From: Thermoanaerobaculales bacterium
GTDB taxonomy: Bacteria > Acidobacteriota > Thermoanaerobaculia > Thermoanaerobaculales > Sulfomarinibacteraceae
Length of the DNA stretch: 64,000 nt
Reading direction: 5' to 3'
NCBI GenBank assembly: GCA_029287235.1
Contig: JARFRM010000224.1
Span: 41,587 to 105,586 of the forward strand
Shown: positions 20,178 to 28,615 of the stretch, piece by piece
Numbering within the stretch: the first letter of the stretch is position 1
Layout: each line of letters opens with the position of its first letter
Notes under the pieces: model-generated
What the model was told of the DNA's origin: nothing
The model's database searches: none
Seen by the model: the letters and a program-made list of their open reading frames with translations, nothing else
Program-made: the position numbers and the translations under genes

Positions 20178-20428
20178 GGGGCCTCGATCGCCATCGCCAT
20201 ATCGATCGCTATCGACGATCAGCTGCAGCCCGTCGAGGGGCGGACGCGAAGCAGCCCGGATCATCCTCGTGCGGGCGAAAAGCCCGCTTGACAATGGCGT
20301 TCGGTATCCGTTCAGGGACAGGCGGGATCGGTTGTTCGATCAGCCACGTGAAACCGATCTCGCGAATCGCTGATTCCCCCGGGATCTCGACGTCAAACAC
20401 GGCGGGATCGCGACCGTGACGAGCATCA
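20178..20428. other. Intergenic region, mostly unexplained
   Basis: Contains a terminator-like hairpin. On the minus strand, about 60 codons (FDVEIPGESAIREIGF and onward) read like part of a real protein, but no start, stop context or family supports a gene. It may be a gene remnant. Confidence 0.35.
20271..20287 (+). terminator. Hairpin after protease gene
   Basis: GCGGGC-gaaaa-GCCCGC, a 6-bp GC stem about 95 bp after the protease stop, followed by TTG but no T-run. A weak terminator candidate. Confidence 0.35.
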
Positions 20429-20460
20429 TTGACAGTAGCGGCTACTCGTCATAGTATGAC
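20429..20460 (+). promoter_or_regulatory. Promoter overlapped by two perfect 13-bp palindromes
   Basis: TTGACA (20429-20434), a 17-base spacer and TAGTAT (20452-20457) form a good sigma-70 type promoter. The palindrome AGTAGC-G-GCTACT (20434-20446) fills the start of the spacer, and a second, GTCATA-G-TATGAC (20448-20460), covers the -10. The gene start is at 20494, giving a leader of about 30 nt. The double symmetry suggests repressor or dimeric-regulator binding over the promoter. Confidence 0.6.
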
Positions 20461-20493
20461 AGCGACGAATTTTCTCGCTTGGGAGGGCGTAAA

Positions 20494-20694
20494 ATGAGAT
20501 TGAAACACTATCGCTTGACTCTTTTTGTTGTCGCGGTTTGGGTGTTGGCTCTCGGGCTCACCACCGTCTTCGCACCCGTTCCGGTGGATGCGGCCGTCCA
20601 GAAGGTGGGGTGGATGACCTACGCCCCCAACCATCCCGGCAGTTGCGTACCGCTGGCGTTCGACTGCTATGTCCTCTGGGTCTATCCGGACTGA
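20494..20694 (+). CDS. Small secreted peptide, 66 residues
   Basis: ATG preceded by GGGAGG at about 7 bases. A basic N-terminus and hydrophobic stretch form a Sec signal peptide ending near PVDA, leaving a mature peptide of about 28 residues with two cysteines (SCVPLAFDCY) that could form a disulfide. No family recognised. It is the first gene behind the palindrome-covered promoter, and the next gene begins 10 bases after its stop. In Bacteroidetes, small NVEALA-type peptides precede six-bladed propeller proteins in a similar layout; whether this is related is speculation. Confidence 0.7.
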   Translation: MRLKHYRLTLFVVAVWVLALGLTTVFAPVPVDAAVQKVGWMTYAPNHPGSCVPLAFDCYVLWVYPD

Positions 20695-20704
20695 TCATCG
20701 ACCC

Positions 20705-21778
20705 GTGAATCGCCACATCCCGATCACGGCCGGTCTGACCGGCGCGATCTGCCTCGCCGGTCTTGCCAGCGGACTCGAGCCGGCCGCCCTGGGTGAATCC
20801 ATTCGCTGCGAGGTCCGGGCTGTCGCCATCGACCGACCGGCCTACATGGTGGTCGACGCGGTCGTTCGGGGCGACCGTCTTCTCTTGCCGGACTACACCA
20901 ACGGACTGCGCGAGATCGACCTCGGTACCGGAGCGGATCTGCGGTCCGTGCTGCCCATGGGTTCCAAACGCGGCCAGGTCACCGGCCCGCAGCATCTCGG
21001 CTGCGGCGGCGGCCGTTGTGTGGTTTTCGGGGACCGCTACTTCTGGATCTACTACAACGCGGGCTTCGAGTTCATCGACGAGTACCCGGGTCTGACCACC
21101 GGCGCCGGCGCCCAACCTCTGGTCTTCGCCGACCGGATGGTGGTGGCGGGCACGGCCAGCCCGGAGATCTCCGGCGGCGGAGTTCCCTTTCTCTTTGTCC
21201 AGTACGATGACGGTTCGGTGGTGCCGCTGCAAGAGTACCCGACCGGGATGGGAATCCCCGAGATCGCCAAACGGATCCATTTCCAGGGACCCACGGCGGG
21301 CGGGGTCGACCGGCTTGCCGATGGCGGCTGGGTCTATGTCGATCCGCGCAGCTACGGGGTCTTCGTTTTCGACCGACGCGACCGGCTGATTCGGGCATGG
21401 CGGGGGACGAACCCGCGCTTCAGACCGCCCAACTTCGCGGTCTACGAGCCGGTGCACGACGATTCGGGTCGGGAATATTTCTCCCGCTGGAGCCTGGCCC
21501 AGACCCAGGTCAAACGACCGGTGGCGCTGGGCCCGGATCTCATCGGCATCGTGGTCGGGATTCCCGACGGCGAGTTCCAACAACGACACGAGCTCGATCT
21601 CTACCGGTTGGATGGATCGCCGGTGGCCACCGGCGTCGATCTGCCGGGGGTCAAGGGCGGTCGAATCGTGGTTGCCGATGCCGGCCTCGGCAAGATCGTG
21701 GTGGTCGGACAGTCAAGCTGGGAGCCGGGATCGAAAACCATGGCATGGAAGGTAACTGTCAGAGGTCTTGAACACTGA
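20705..21778 (+). CDS. Secreted beta-propeller-like protein
   Basis: 357 residues from a GTG that gives a signal-peptide-like N-terminus (ITAGLTGAICLAGLASG); an in-frame ATG at 20669 overlaps the peptide gene and is the alternative. Repeated blade-like segments (LLLPDYTNGLREIDLGTG, VFVFDRRDRLIRAW, VVADAGLGKIVVVGQ) suggest a six-bladed TolB-like propeller. Exported. Co-directional with the peptide gene upstream and the carboxypeptidase-regulatory-like protein downstream, about 50 bp away. Ligand unknown. Confidence 0.7.
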   Translation: MNRHIPITAGLTGAICLAGLASGLEPAALGESIRCEVRAVAIDRPAYMVVDAVVRGDRLLLPDYTNGLREIDLGTGADLRSVLPMGSKRGQVTGPQHLGCGGGRCVVFGDRYFWIYYNAGFEFIDEYPGLTTGAGAQPLVFADRMVVAGTASPEISGGGVPFLFVQYDDGSVVPLQEYPTGMGIPEIAKRIHFQGPTAGGVDRLADGGWVYVDPRSYGVFVFDRRDRLIRAWRGTNPRFRPPNFAVYEPVHDDSGREYFSRWSLAQTQVKRPVALGPDLIGIVVGIPDGEFQQRHELDLYRLDGSPVATGVDLPGVKGGRIVVADAGLGKIVVVGQSSWEPGSKTMAWKVTVRGLEH

Positions 21779-21828
21779 GTCGTCGCGCGCGAGGGCGCGT
21801 CACGCACCGCATCATTTCGGAGGGCACG

Positions 21829-24800
21829 ATGCAGCGTGAAATCGTCGGAGTCGTTGTACTCACGCTGGTTGCAGGGTTTGCCGGCGCGGCGCCCCGGGTG
21901 CTGGGTCCCGACGATCGTCCCATCGACCGCGCCGCAGTGGTCGCCCATGCCGACGCTTTCTGGGTCCGAAACGGCGCCAGTCTGCCGGTGCTGTTGACGC
22001 CCGATGCCGACGATCAGCTTCGCCTCCCCGACCTTCCAGTGGCCCGGCTGCTGGTCCTCGATGCGACCACCGGACGACCGGTGCCCACAGGCCGCCTCAG
22101 ATGGCCGGGCGCCGAGATCCCCGACAGCGTTTCGATGGTCAGCTGGAGGGCCAACGGCGGCCGGCTCGATCTCGGCTGTCTCGGCGGCGAAAAGGTGGAG
22201 TTCTCCGCCGATGGCTACCGGCCCCTGACCGTCACCCTGGAACCACAGAGTCGACGCACGACGATCCTCCTCGAACCGCACGGCGATCTCGAAGTCTTGG
22301 TGCACCCCCCCCTGGCCGGCCGGTTGTGGATCGCCGCACGGGACGAGATCTCGACTCTTTCTCCATTCTATTCGGCCGCGACGCAGCATGCGATCGGCGA
22401 CGACGGTTCCATCGTGGTGCGCGACCTGGACGCGAAAACCGCCTACGACGGGGTACTGGTCGTTCCCGGAAGGACGCCGGTTGTCGGCCACATCATGGGA
22501 CTGCCGAAGCGCCTCCAGCTCAGGCTCGATCCGGGTCATGCCATCACCGGTCGAGTGCTCGATCGCAGGGGCGCTCCGCTGGTCCGCGCTCGAGTCGAGG
22601 CCGTCGGCACCCTCGAAGACCTGGGCGGATTCCGCTACCGTCAACTCGGTTCGACCGATGCCGAGGGTCGATACACCGTCACCGGTCTCCTGGCCGGTGA
22701 GATCACGGTCAAGGCCTGTGCGCAGCGCCACGCCTGCGCCGAGACCACCATCGCGGTTGAAGACGGCAGCGTCCCGCGCGCCGATTTCAAGCTGGCGCCC
22801 GGTCATGATCTTCGGCTCGTGATCCAGAACGAGTACGGGAGGCCTGCTGCGGGCGCGATCGTGATCGACACGGCGGCCTACCGCAAGTACGAGACCGATG
22901 ACGAGGGTGTGCTCGTCTTCGAGGGAGTCGAGCCCGGCGACGAGCTCGAGCTCGAGATCTTCGGCGCCGGTCTCCGCCCGTGGCAGGGCCGCATCGACAC
23001 AGATCAGCGCGAGGTCGTGCTGGCCATCGCCGCCGGCGGCGTCCTCGAGTGGCCCATTCTCACCGACCGGGAGCTGGCGCAGGAGGACGTGGTCGCCACC
23101 TGGTCCAGACTCAACGGTCAGGGGCGAGAAGTCGCGGACGGTTTCGCCCACTGGGATGTCGAGGCGCGGGTCGTCCGTGCCGACGGGCTTGACGCCGGCA
23201 GCCACCGCCTCGAAGTCCGTCTACCCGGCGCCACCACCCTTCACAGCGAGCTGGCCGAGGTCGGCCTCGGCGAAGAGATCCAGTTGCCTGCAACGGTGCC
23301 CGAGAGGGGTTTGGCCATCGCCGGTCGAGTGCTCGACGGCACGACGATCCTTCCCGTTGCCGGGGCGCGGGTGAGCTGCGCACCGGGCTCGCCCCACCAA
23401 TTCAGAAAACCACAGCACCTCGAGCGCCTGCAGACAACCATCACCGACGCCGACGGGATCTTCCTGCTCGAAGGGCTCGACCCGGGCAGCTGCCGAGCGG
23501 TCGTCCGCGCACCGGGATTCGCGAGCTGGCGCCGCGACGGTGTCGAACCCGACGAGGCTGGGGTCGATCTGGGCGACATCGAGCTCGACCACGGAATGAC
23601 CGTGGTCGGCCGGGTCCTCGACCGGTCGAACCGGCCGCAGGCGGGGATCTCGGTGGAGATCACCGAGGATGCCGCCTACGCCTACTTTGCCGAGACAACC
23701 GTTCGGACCGACCACGACGGCTGGTTTCGATTCGAGAACCTGCCCGTCGGCAGCTGGGAACTCCGCGCCAGCCGCGGCGACCAGACCGCCCGCACCACGA
23801 TCACAGGTCGGCGGGATGAAACCTCCTCCGTTGAGCTTCGGCTGGGCGGGCTCCGCCTCGAAGGCGAGGTCTGGATCGGCGATCGCCCGGCGTCGGGCGG
23901 ACATCTGGTCCTCGCCACCGGTGGCGCCCGGGGCGACGGGGTGGTGGTCATGGTGCAGTCCGACGTCGAGCAACGTCGCTTCTTCGGGATCGACCGGTCA
24001 CCCGTCTCCATCGCGGTCGCCGGCGACGGGCGATTCGCCAGTGACGGGATCTCCCCCGGGGTCTACACGGCTTCCTACACCCCACCCGGCGCTGGTGGCG
24101 CTCCCGTCAGCCGGGAGTTGGTGATTCCACAGACCGAGCTTCACCGCTGCCTGATCCGGTTCTCGGACGCCGGGCTCGAAGGCATCGTGATCGACCCCGA
24201 CGGGCTCCCGGTGGCCGGAGCGGCAATCGTCGTCCAAACACGCGACGGTCGCGCGGTGGCCAACGGATTCAGCGATGGTGAGGGTGCCTTTGCCTTCATC
24301 GGGTTGGACGCCGGGGCCGTTCGTGTCGGGGCGATCCACAGCGGGTTCGGAGACGCCAGCCCCTTGGATGTTGAGCTTCGGGCCGGCGATCGTGTCGGAC
24401 CGGTCACCCTCGAGCTGCGAGCCCCCGACGGCGCAGAGGTCAAGCTGCAGGTCCGATCGGCTGCGGGATCATTGTCCGGCGCGCCGGTCTATCTGGTCGG
24501 CGCCGAGACCATGACCAACTTCACCGATGGCCAGGGAATCGCCGGTTTCACGGGCGTCGAACCCGGCCGTTACCGGCCGTGCGCAGCGGCCTATGGCGGT
24601 GCGGCCGGATGCGGGCCCGAAATCGCGCTCGGCGACGGCGATCAACGAGAGCTGGTCCTCGATCTCGGTAGGGGCGGCCACGTCGATGTTCTGGTCGGAC
24701 CCATGGAACGGCCACCGGCGCTGCGGGTCCTGACCGCCGATGGCATTGATCTGACGAGTATGCTGATGATGGTCAGTCCACCCATCCCGGGTCCCGAAGG

Positions 24801-24921
24801 CGTGCAGCTCGGCCCCCTCAAGACCGATGACTATCGGATCACCGTGGCCATGTCCGAAGGCCCCCGGCAGGGGACCATCGGCGCCATCGAGGGGGAGACG
24901 ACGATCCTCGATCTGCGGTAG
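21829..24921 (+). CDS. Large secreted protein with many carboxypeptidase-regulatory-like repeats
   Basis: 1030 residues, ATG behind GGAGG. The signal peptide ends around GFAGA. The rest is a string of beta-sandwich repeats of the carboxypeptidase regulatory (transthyretin-like)/Cna-B type, recognisable by recurring segments such as GRVLDRRGAPLVRARV, TDAEGRYTVTGL, GRVLDRSNRPQAGISV and FSDGEGAFAFIGLDAG. These domains are usually adhesive, structural or plug-like in envelope proteins. There is no TonB-dependent barrel after them. Third gene of the cluster starting at the 20.45 kb promoter. Confidence 0.85.
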   Translation: MQREIVGVVVLTLVAGFAGAAPRVLGPDDRPIDRAAVVAHADAFWVRNGASLPVLLTPDADDQLRLPDLPVARLLVLDATTGRPVPTGRLRWPGAEIPDSVSMVSWRANGGRLDLGCLGGEKVEFSADGYRPLTVTLEPQSRRTTILLEPHGDLEVLVHPPLAGRLWIAARDEISTLSPFYSAATQHAIGDDGSIVVRDLDAKTAYDGVLVVPGRTPVVGHIMGLPKRLQLRLDPGHAITGRVLDRRGAPLVRARVEAVGTLEDLGGFRYRQLGSTDAEGRYTVTGLLAGEITVKACAQRHACAETTIAVEDGSVPRADFKLAPGHDLRLVIQNEYGRPAAGAIVIDTAAYRKYETDDEGVLVFEGVEPGDELELEIFGAGLRPWQGRIDTDQREVVLAIAAGGVLEWPILTDRELAQEDVVATWSRLNGQGREVADGFAHWDVEARVVRADGLDAGSHRLEVRLPGATTLHSELAEVGLGEEIQLPATVPERGLAIAGRVLDGTTILPVAGARVSCAPGSPHQFRKPQHLERLQTTITDADGIFLLEGLDPGSCRAVVRAPGFASWRRDGVEPDEAGVDLGDIELDHGMTVVGRVLDRSNRPQAGISVEITEDAAYAYFAETTVRTDHDGWFRFENLPVGSWELRASRGDQTARTTITGRRDETSSVELRLGGLRLEGEVWIGDRPASGGHLVLATGGARGDGVVVMVQSDVEQRRFFGIDRSPVSIAVAGDGRFASDGISPGVYTASYTPPGAGGAPVSRELVIPQTELHRCLIRFSDAGLEGIVIDPDGLPVAGAAIVVQTRDGRAVANGFSDGEGAFAFIGLDAGAVRVGAIHSGFGDASPLDVELRAGDRVGPVTLELRAPDGAEVKLQVRSAAGSLSGAPVYLVGAETMTNFTDGQGIAGFTGVEPGRYRPCAAAYGGAAGCGPEIALGDGDQRELVLDLGRGGHVDVLVGPMERPPALRVLTADGIDLTSMLMMVSPPIPGPEGVQLGPLKTDDYRITVAMSEGPRQGTIGAIEGETTILDLR

Positions 24922-25094
24922 CTCCGGTCGCTGTTTTTTGCGTCGAAACCACAAGAACACCACAGGATTGAACCGAGAAGACGCGAGGAACGCAAAGACC
25001 TCGCTTCTTCAACGCAGAGACATCGCAATTGAGAGTTGGCGGTGCAGAACGTCGAGGATCCCTGACTTTATCGGAGGTCCGAAGTATCCACCGC
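24922..25094. repeat. Degenerate dispersed intergenic repeat, copy 1
   Basis: Contains AGACGCGAGGAACGCAAAG, AACGCAGAGACATCGC and AATTGAGAGTTGGC. Closely similar phrases recur at 31.48-31.68 kb and 47.75-48.16 kb, always between genes. No ORF. Confidence 0.5.
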
Positions 25095-27494
25095 CTACCT
25101 CCGGCGTCCTCCTCCGCCACGTGATCGGGCAGCGCCACCGCTGCTGCGGTTCATCTGCTGCGATCGTTGGCTGCCGCGTTGGCGGGCATTGTAATCCCGG
25201 CTCATGGAGCTGCCGCTGGAGTAGGACGGCTGGGTTGTCGGCCTGCTCGACCCGCCCGTCGACGGTCTGGTTGACGGCTGAACTCGGGAACCCGAGGAGA
25301 GATTTCCACCCGAGAGCTCCGGGGTACCCCCTGAAGGTCGGGTCGACGGTTGGGTCCCGGTTGACGGTCTCGTCTGACCGCCACCCGTGGTCGGCCGGTT
25401 GATCTCACCCGTTGATGGACGGGTCGCCGGCTGGGTTCCCGCCGACGGACGGCTCCGATCGCCGGCCGAAGGCACGCCATCGGTCTTGGACCAACCGCCC
25501 CGGTCACGCCGGTCCCAGCTGCCGTCGTTGTTGCGGCGGAAGACGTCACCGTTGCGATCGGTGTAGACGTTGTTGGCTCGGTTGTTTGAGACCTTGGGCT
25601 GTTGGCTGGGTCGAGCCCGGTCCCGGGTCTGGGCAACCCGCCTGCTGTTGTCTGGACGGGCATAGATATTGTTCCTGGTTGATGGCCGGGAATAATGCGA
25701 GGGACGGTTGCCGTGACGGTAGCCCGCCCGATACCCGGCGCGATAACCCGCGCGAAAACCTGCGCGGTGGTATGGATAGGGCCGGTACCTTCCCGGCCCC
25801 CACCAACCACCCCAACGACCATAGCGTCCCCACCCACCAAAACCGATGGTGAAACGGAAGGGCCCGTTGGAGTAGCTCAGACCAAAGCTCCAGCCGTACC
25901 ACGGGTTCCAGCGGACGTGAAACCCCCAGGTGGCGGGACGAGGATAGTAGTAGTGGCCCCACCACGGACGGTACCACCAGCCTGTGCCGTAGACCACACA
26001 GCCGTGCGAAACATAGCTGCCGGTGTAACCGGGTGTGTAGCCGACATAGACCACCTCGGGGGTGGACTCGTAGATGTGGACGTGGGTGACGTTGTAGACC
26101 GGGCTCGAGGGTGGAATGGTGGAGATCTCGGCGGGAATCTCGGCGGCGACGGTCCACGGACCCTTCGGTGAAGGGGCGGAGTACCAGATGGCCTGATCGC
26201 AGGCCCAGTATTTGCCGTTGGCCAAAATCACCGATGATGCGGTGTTCACGGCGTAGGACATCTCGGTGTCCTCGATGGCCTCGAACTTGGGCTCGCCATC
26301 GTACTCGACGGCAAAGGAGGTGTCGGATCGGTCGACCGCCGCGGTCTGGGGGATCGACTGTTCGAGCACCGCTTCGCGGGCCTCGTCGGTGCCGGCCACA
26401 TGGGCCCTCAGATAGCCGATATCGGAGTCCTCCGGGATCTCGCCGAATGTCTCGGTGAGCTCGTTGTTGGGCACGTGCTCCCACGGGCCATTCTCGAGAT
26501 CCTTGGACCGGTACCAGCGGCCCGAGAGCAGGACATAGTAGTTCTGGCTGGAGACCTCGAAAACCACGTCCGAGTCGGTGTTGCCGACATAGAGGATCTC
26601 GTTGCCCTGCAACGGCGCCATCTCGATGTTGCCGTCGATGAAGATGAGCTCGGCGGGCTCGGTGGAAACGATGATCTCGGGAACCCGTGAGTCGATGTCG
26701 TCGACGGAGACATCCTCGAGCTCCTCCGAGCGTTCCTGCTCCATCTCCTGTCGCTGTTTTTCCAGTTCGGTGTCGATCTTCTTGACGTCTCCCGGGAGCG
26801 ACGTGGTGATCTTCCATGGACCCAGAATGTCACGGGCCGTGTACCAGCTCCGGTCGGAGGCGAGGAAGAAGTCGTAGTCGTTCTTGACGATCACATACGG
26901 AGAGTTGGCCACTCGCTGGAGATCGGAACCTTCGATGTCCTGGTAATCGGGCTGACCGTCGATGAGAATGAGGACCGCCGGTTCATAGCTGATGATGATC
27001 TTCGGCGGGTCGTGTTTGAGCCCCGCTGTGGACTGCTCCTCGTGCTCGGCCAGATCGAGTGAGGGAAGGATCTGGTCGAGTGGGATCTCGAGATTCCAGG
27101 TCGGGATCTCCCGCTCGAGGATCTCGGCGAGTCTCTGCTGTTGCTCCTCGGTGGCCTCCGGGAATCGGACCGACGGCACCCGGATGTCGGTGAAGGTCAC
27201 CATCCGGGTTTCGCGATCGGTTTCATACCGGGAGGTCAGCCAGACCGCGCCGAAGACCGGCGCCGCATCGGCGGTGACCTTGATGGAGACCGCGGCGCGG
27301 CTTTCGACCTCGTTGCCTCCCCAGCTGTCGAGCTGGGGTTGGTACATGGTGATGATGGCGTCGCCGCTCGAGATCTCACGCGGCCACTCCCAGCCCTCCT
27401 CGTCCTGGGCCCCGATCGGCAACGACCACAGAACCACAACCGCAAGAATCCACACAGGCACAACATCGACAGTCCATTTCCCCGGTAGTGTCAT
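25095..27494 (-). CDS. Large exported protein with GPW repeats and low-complexity Arg/Ser/Pro tail
   Basis: 799 residues, signal peptide ending SLPIGA. Three similar units contain WYSA/WYRS/WYTA followed by GPW (DILGPWKI, LENGPWEHV, PKGPWTVA), the pattern of proteins labelled carbohydrate-binding family V/XII in Proteobacteria. Residues about 500-590 are extremely aromatic and Gly-rich (GTGWWYRPWWGHYYYP), then AGYRAGYRAGYRHG repeats, and the last ~150 residues are RPSTG/TQPSTRPS-type low complexity ending in a poly-Gly/Arg stretch. Envelope association is likely; the carbohydrate-binding label is by resemblance only. Divergent from the small periplasmic protein, about 100 bp away. Confidence 0.75.
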   Translation of the reverse strand: MTLPGKWTVDVVPVWILAVVVLWSLPIGAQDEEGWEWPREISSGDAIITMYQPQLDSWGGNEVESRAAVSIKVTADAAPVFGAVWLTSRYETDRETRMVTFTDIRVPSVRFPEATEEQQQRLAEILEREIPTWNLEIPLDQILPSLDLAEHEEQSTAGLKHDPPKIIISYEPAVLILIDGQPDYQDIEGSDLQRVANSPYVIVKNDYDFFLASDRSWYTARDILGPWKITTSLPGDVKKIDTELEKQRQEMEQERSEELEDVSVDDIDSRVPEIIVSTEPAELIFIDGNIEMAPLQGNEILYVGNTDSDVVFEVSSQNYYVLLSGRWYRSKDLENGPWEHVPNNELTETFGEIPEDSDIGYLRAHVAGTDEAREAVLEQSIPQTAAVDRSDTSFAVEYDGEPKFEAIEDTEMSYAVNTASSVILANGKYWACDQAIWYSAPSPKGPWTVAAEIPAEISTIPPSSPVYNVTHVHIYESTPEVVYVGYTPGYTGSYVSHGCVVYGTGWWYRPWWGHYYYPRPATWGFHVRWNPWYGWSFGLSYSNGPFRFTIGFGGWGRYGRWGGWWGPGRYRPYPYHRAGFRAGYRAGYRAGYRHGNRPSHYSRPSTRNNIYARPDNSRRVAQTRDRARPSQQPKVSNNRANNVYTDRNGDVFRRNNDGSWDRRDRGGWSKTDGVPSAGDRSRPSAGTQPATRPSTGEINRPTTGGGQTRPSTGTQPSTRPSGGTPELSGGNLSSGSRVQPSTRPSTGGSSRPTTQPSYSSGSSMSRDYNARQRGSQRSQQMNRSSGGAARSRGGGGRRR

Positions 27495-27597
27495 CTCGGC
27501 TCCATTCGATGTACCGCAAGCCTACCATCTTCTTCGCCGCCGCGAGGTTCGGTGATGAGTTAGAATGGGCCGATTCCGAGATCTGGAGGATCCAACG

Positions 27598-28068
27598 ATG
27601 AAGAAGATCGTTCTCACAGCTGTTGTGGCCGTCATGGCGGTCGCCCTTTCCAACCCGGTGGCGGCACAGCAGGTGCGCGACCAGACCAAGCTCACCTACG
27701 ATGTGCTGACTTCCGAGTGGACCAATCTCATCGGCGGTGTGCTCGAGCTCACCGACGAAGAAGCGACAGCTTTCTGGCCGCTCTATGAGGAGTATGGAGA
27801 AAAGAAGGGAGAGCTCTGGAACCGGCGGATCGATGTTATCAAGATCTTCCTCGGCAGCTACAAGGACATGTCGCCTGAGATGTCGCGCATCCTCCTCGAT
27901 CAGAGCTTCAACATCGAAAAGCAGATGCTCGAGCTTGAGATGAAATACGCGGAGAAATTTGACGACGTGCTTCCGCCCAACAAGGTCACCCGCCTTTTCC
28001 AGGCCGAAAAAAAGCTCGAGACCACGATGCAGATGGAGATCGCAAAGGACGTTCCCCTCGCCAAATAG
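27598..28068 (+). CDS. Small periplasmic helical protein
   Basis: 156 residues, ATG 8 bases after GGAGG. The signal peptide is cleaved after NPVAA. The mature part is helical and charged, with LTDEEATAFWPLYEEYGEKK near the start. That LTxEEAxxFWPxYxxY motif recurs in small uncharacterised exported proteins of related bacteria, and the size resembles Spy/CpxP-like chaperones. TAGAAT at about 27561 is a possible -10. A strong hairpin follows the stop. Function unknown. Confidence 0.75.
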   Translation: MKKIVLTAVVAVMAVALSNPVAAQQVRDQTKLTYDVLTSEWTNLIGGVLELTDEEATAFWPLYEEYGEKKGELWNRRIDVIKIFLGSYKDMSPEMSRILLDQSFNIEKQMLELEMKYAEKFDDVLPPNKVTRLFQAEKKLETTMQMEIAKDVPLAK

Positions 28069-28121
28069 GTAACGTTACAGATCTCGCTGGAGATCCCGAT
28101 CCGCACTCATCGAACGCACAG

Positions 28122-28145
28122 AGGGCAGGGCCCGAGCCCTGCCCT
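28122..28145 (+). terminator. Rho-independent-type terminator
   Basis: Perfect 10-bp stem AGGGCAGGGC / GCCCTGCCCT with loop CCGA, 54 bp after the periplasmic protein stop, followed by TTGTTC. It could also serve the convergent STAS/mscS transcript. Confidence 0.75.
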
Positions 28146-28186
28146 TGTTCGTCGGGGTCATCGTCTCCGGCGGTTGTATTCGACCG

Positions 28187-28525
28187 CTAGGAAAATGAAG
28201 AGATGGCCATTTCCTCGTCGTCGAACATCTCGAAGACACCGACCAGCTGAGCCATGGTGATGAGCTTGCGCGCCTTCAAGTTGACGTGCAGCAGCTTGAC
28301 ATCGGCTTCCTTTTCGGATGCCGTCACCTTGCAGCGGATGAGCTCGCCGAGGCCGGATGAGTCGATGACCTTGACCTTGTCGAGGTTGACCACGAGCTTG
28401 CGTTGACCGACATCGAGTTCGTCGACGAACGCGCCCCTGAGAACCACGTCTCCCTTGCCGATAGTGAGCTTGCCTTCGAGATCCAAGATCACGACATCGT
28501 CGATCTCTCGCCTTGTTATTTCCAT
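28187..28525 (-). CDS. STAS-domain anti-sigma factor antagonist-like protein
   Basis: 112 residues, a single STAS domain. It has VKVIDSSGLGELI, the phosphorylatable Ser motif of SpoIIAA/RsbV-type antagonists. ATG preceded by GGGAG. The partner kinase/anti-sigma factor is not in the window. It sits 90 bp downstream of, and co-directional with, the MscS gene. Confidence 0.92.
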   Translation of the reverse strand: MEITRREIDDVVILDLEGKLTIGKGDVVLRGAFVDELDVGQRKLVVNLDKVKVIDSSGLGELIRCKVTASEKEADVKLLHVNLKARKLITMAQLVGVFEMFDDEEMAISSFS

Positions 28526-28615
28526 CTTTCACTCCCGAGGCTCGATCAGCGGGTCGGCCCGCGTCGAGCGTAGATTCGTCTGCATTATTGCACAGACAAC
28601 CTCACGTCGCCCGGT

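Noticed and set aside
20209-20400. 63-residue minus-strand ORF reading like real protein
   Set aside because: No start context, family or neighbour; kept only as a possible remnant in the intergenic note.
21601-23205. 534-residue minus-strand ORF
   Set aside because: Antisense to the propeller and carboxypeptidase-regulatory-like genes; no start signal or motif.
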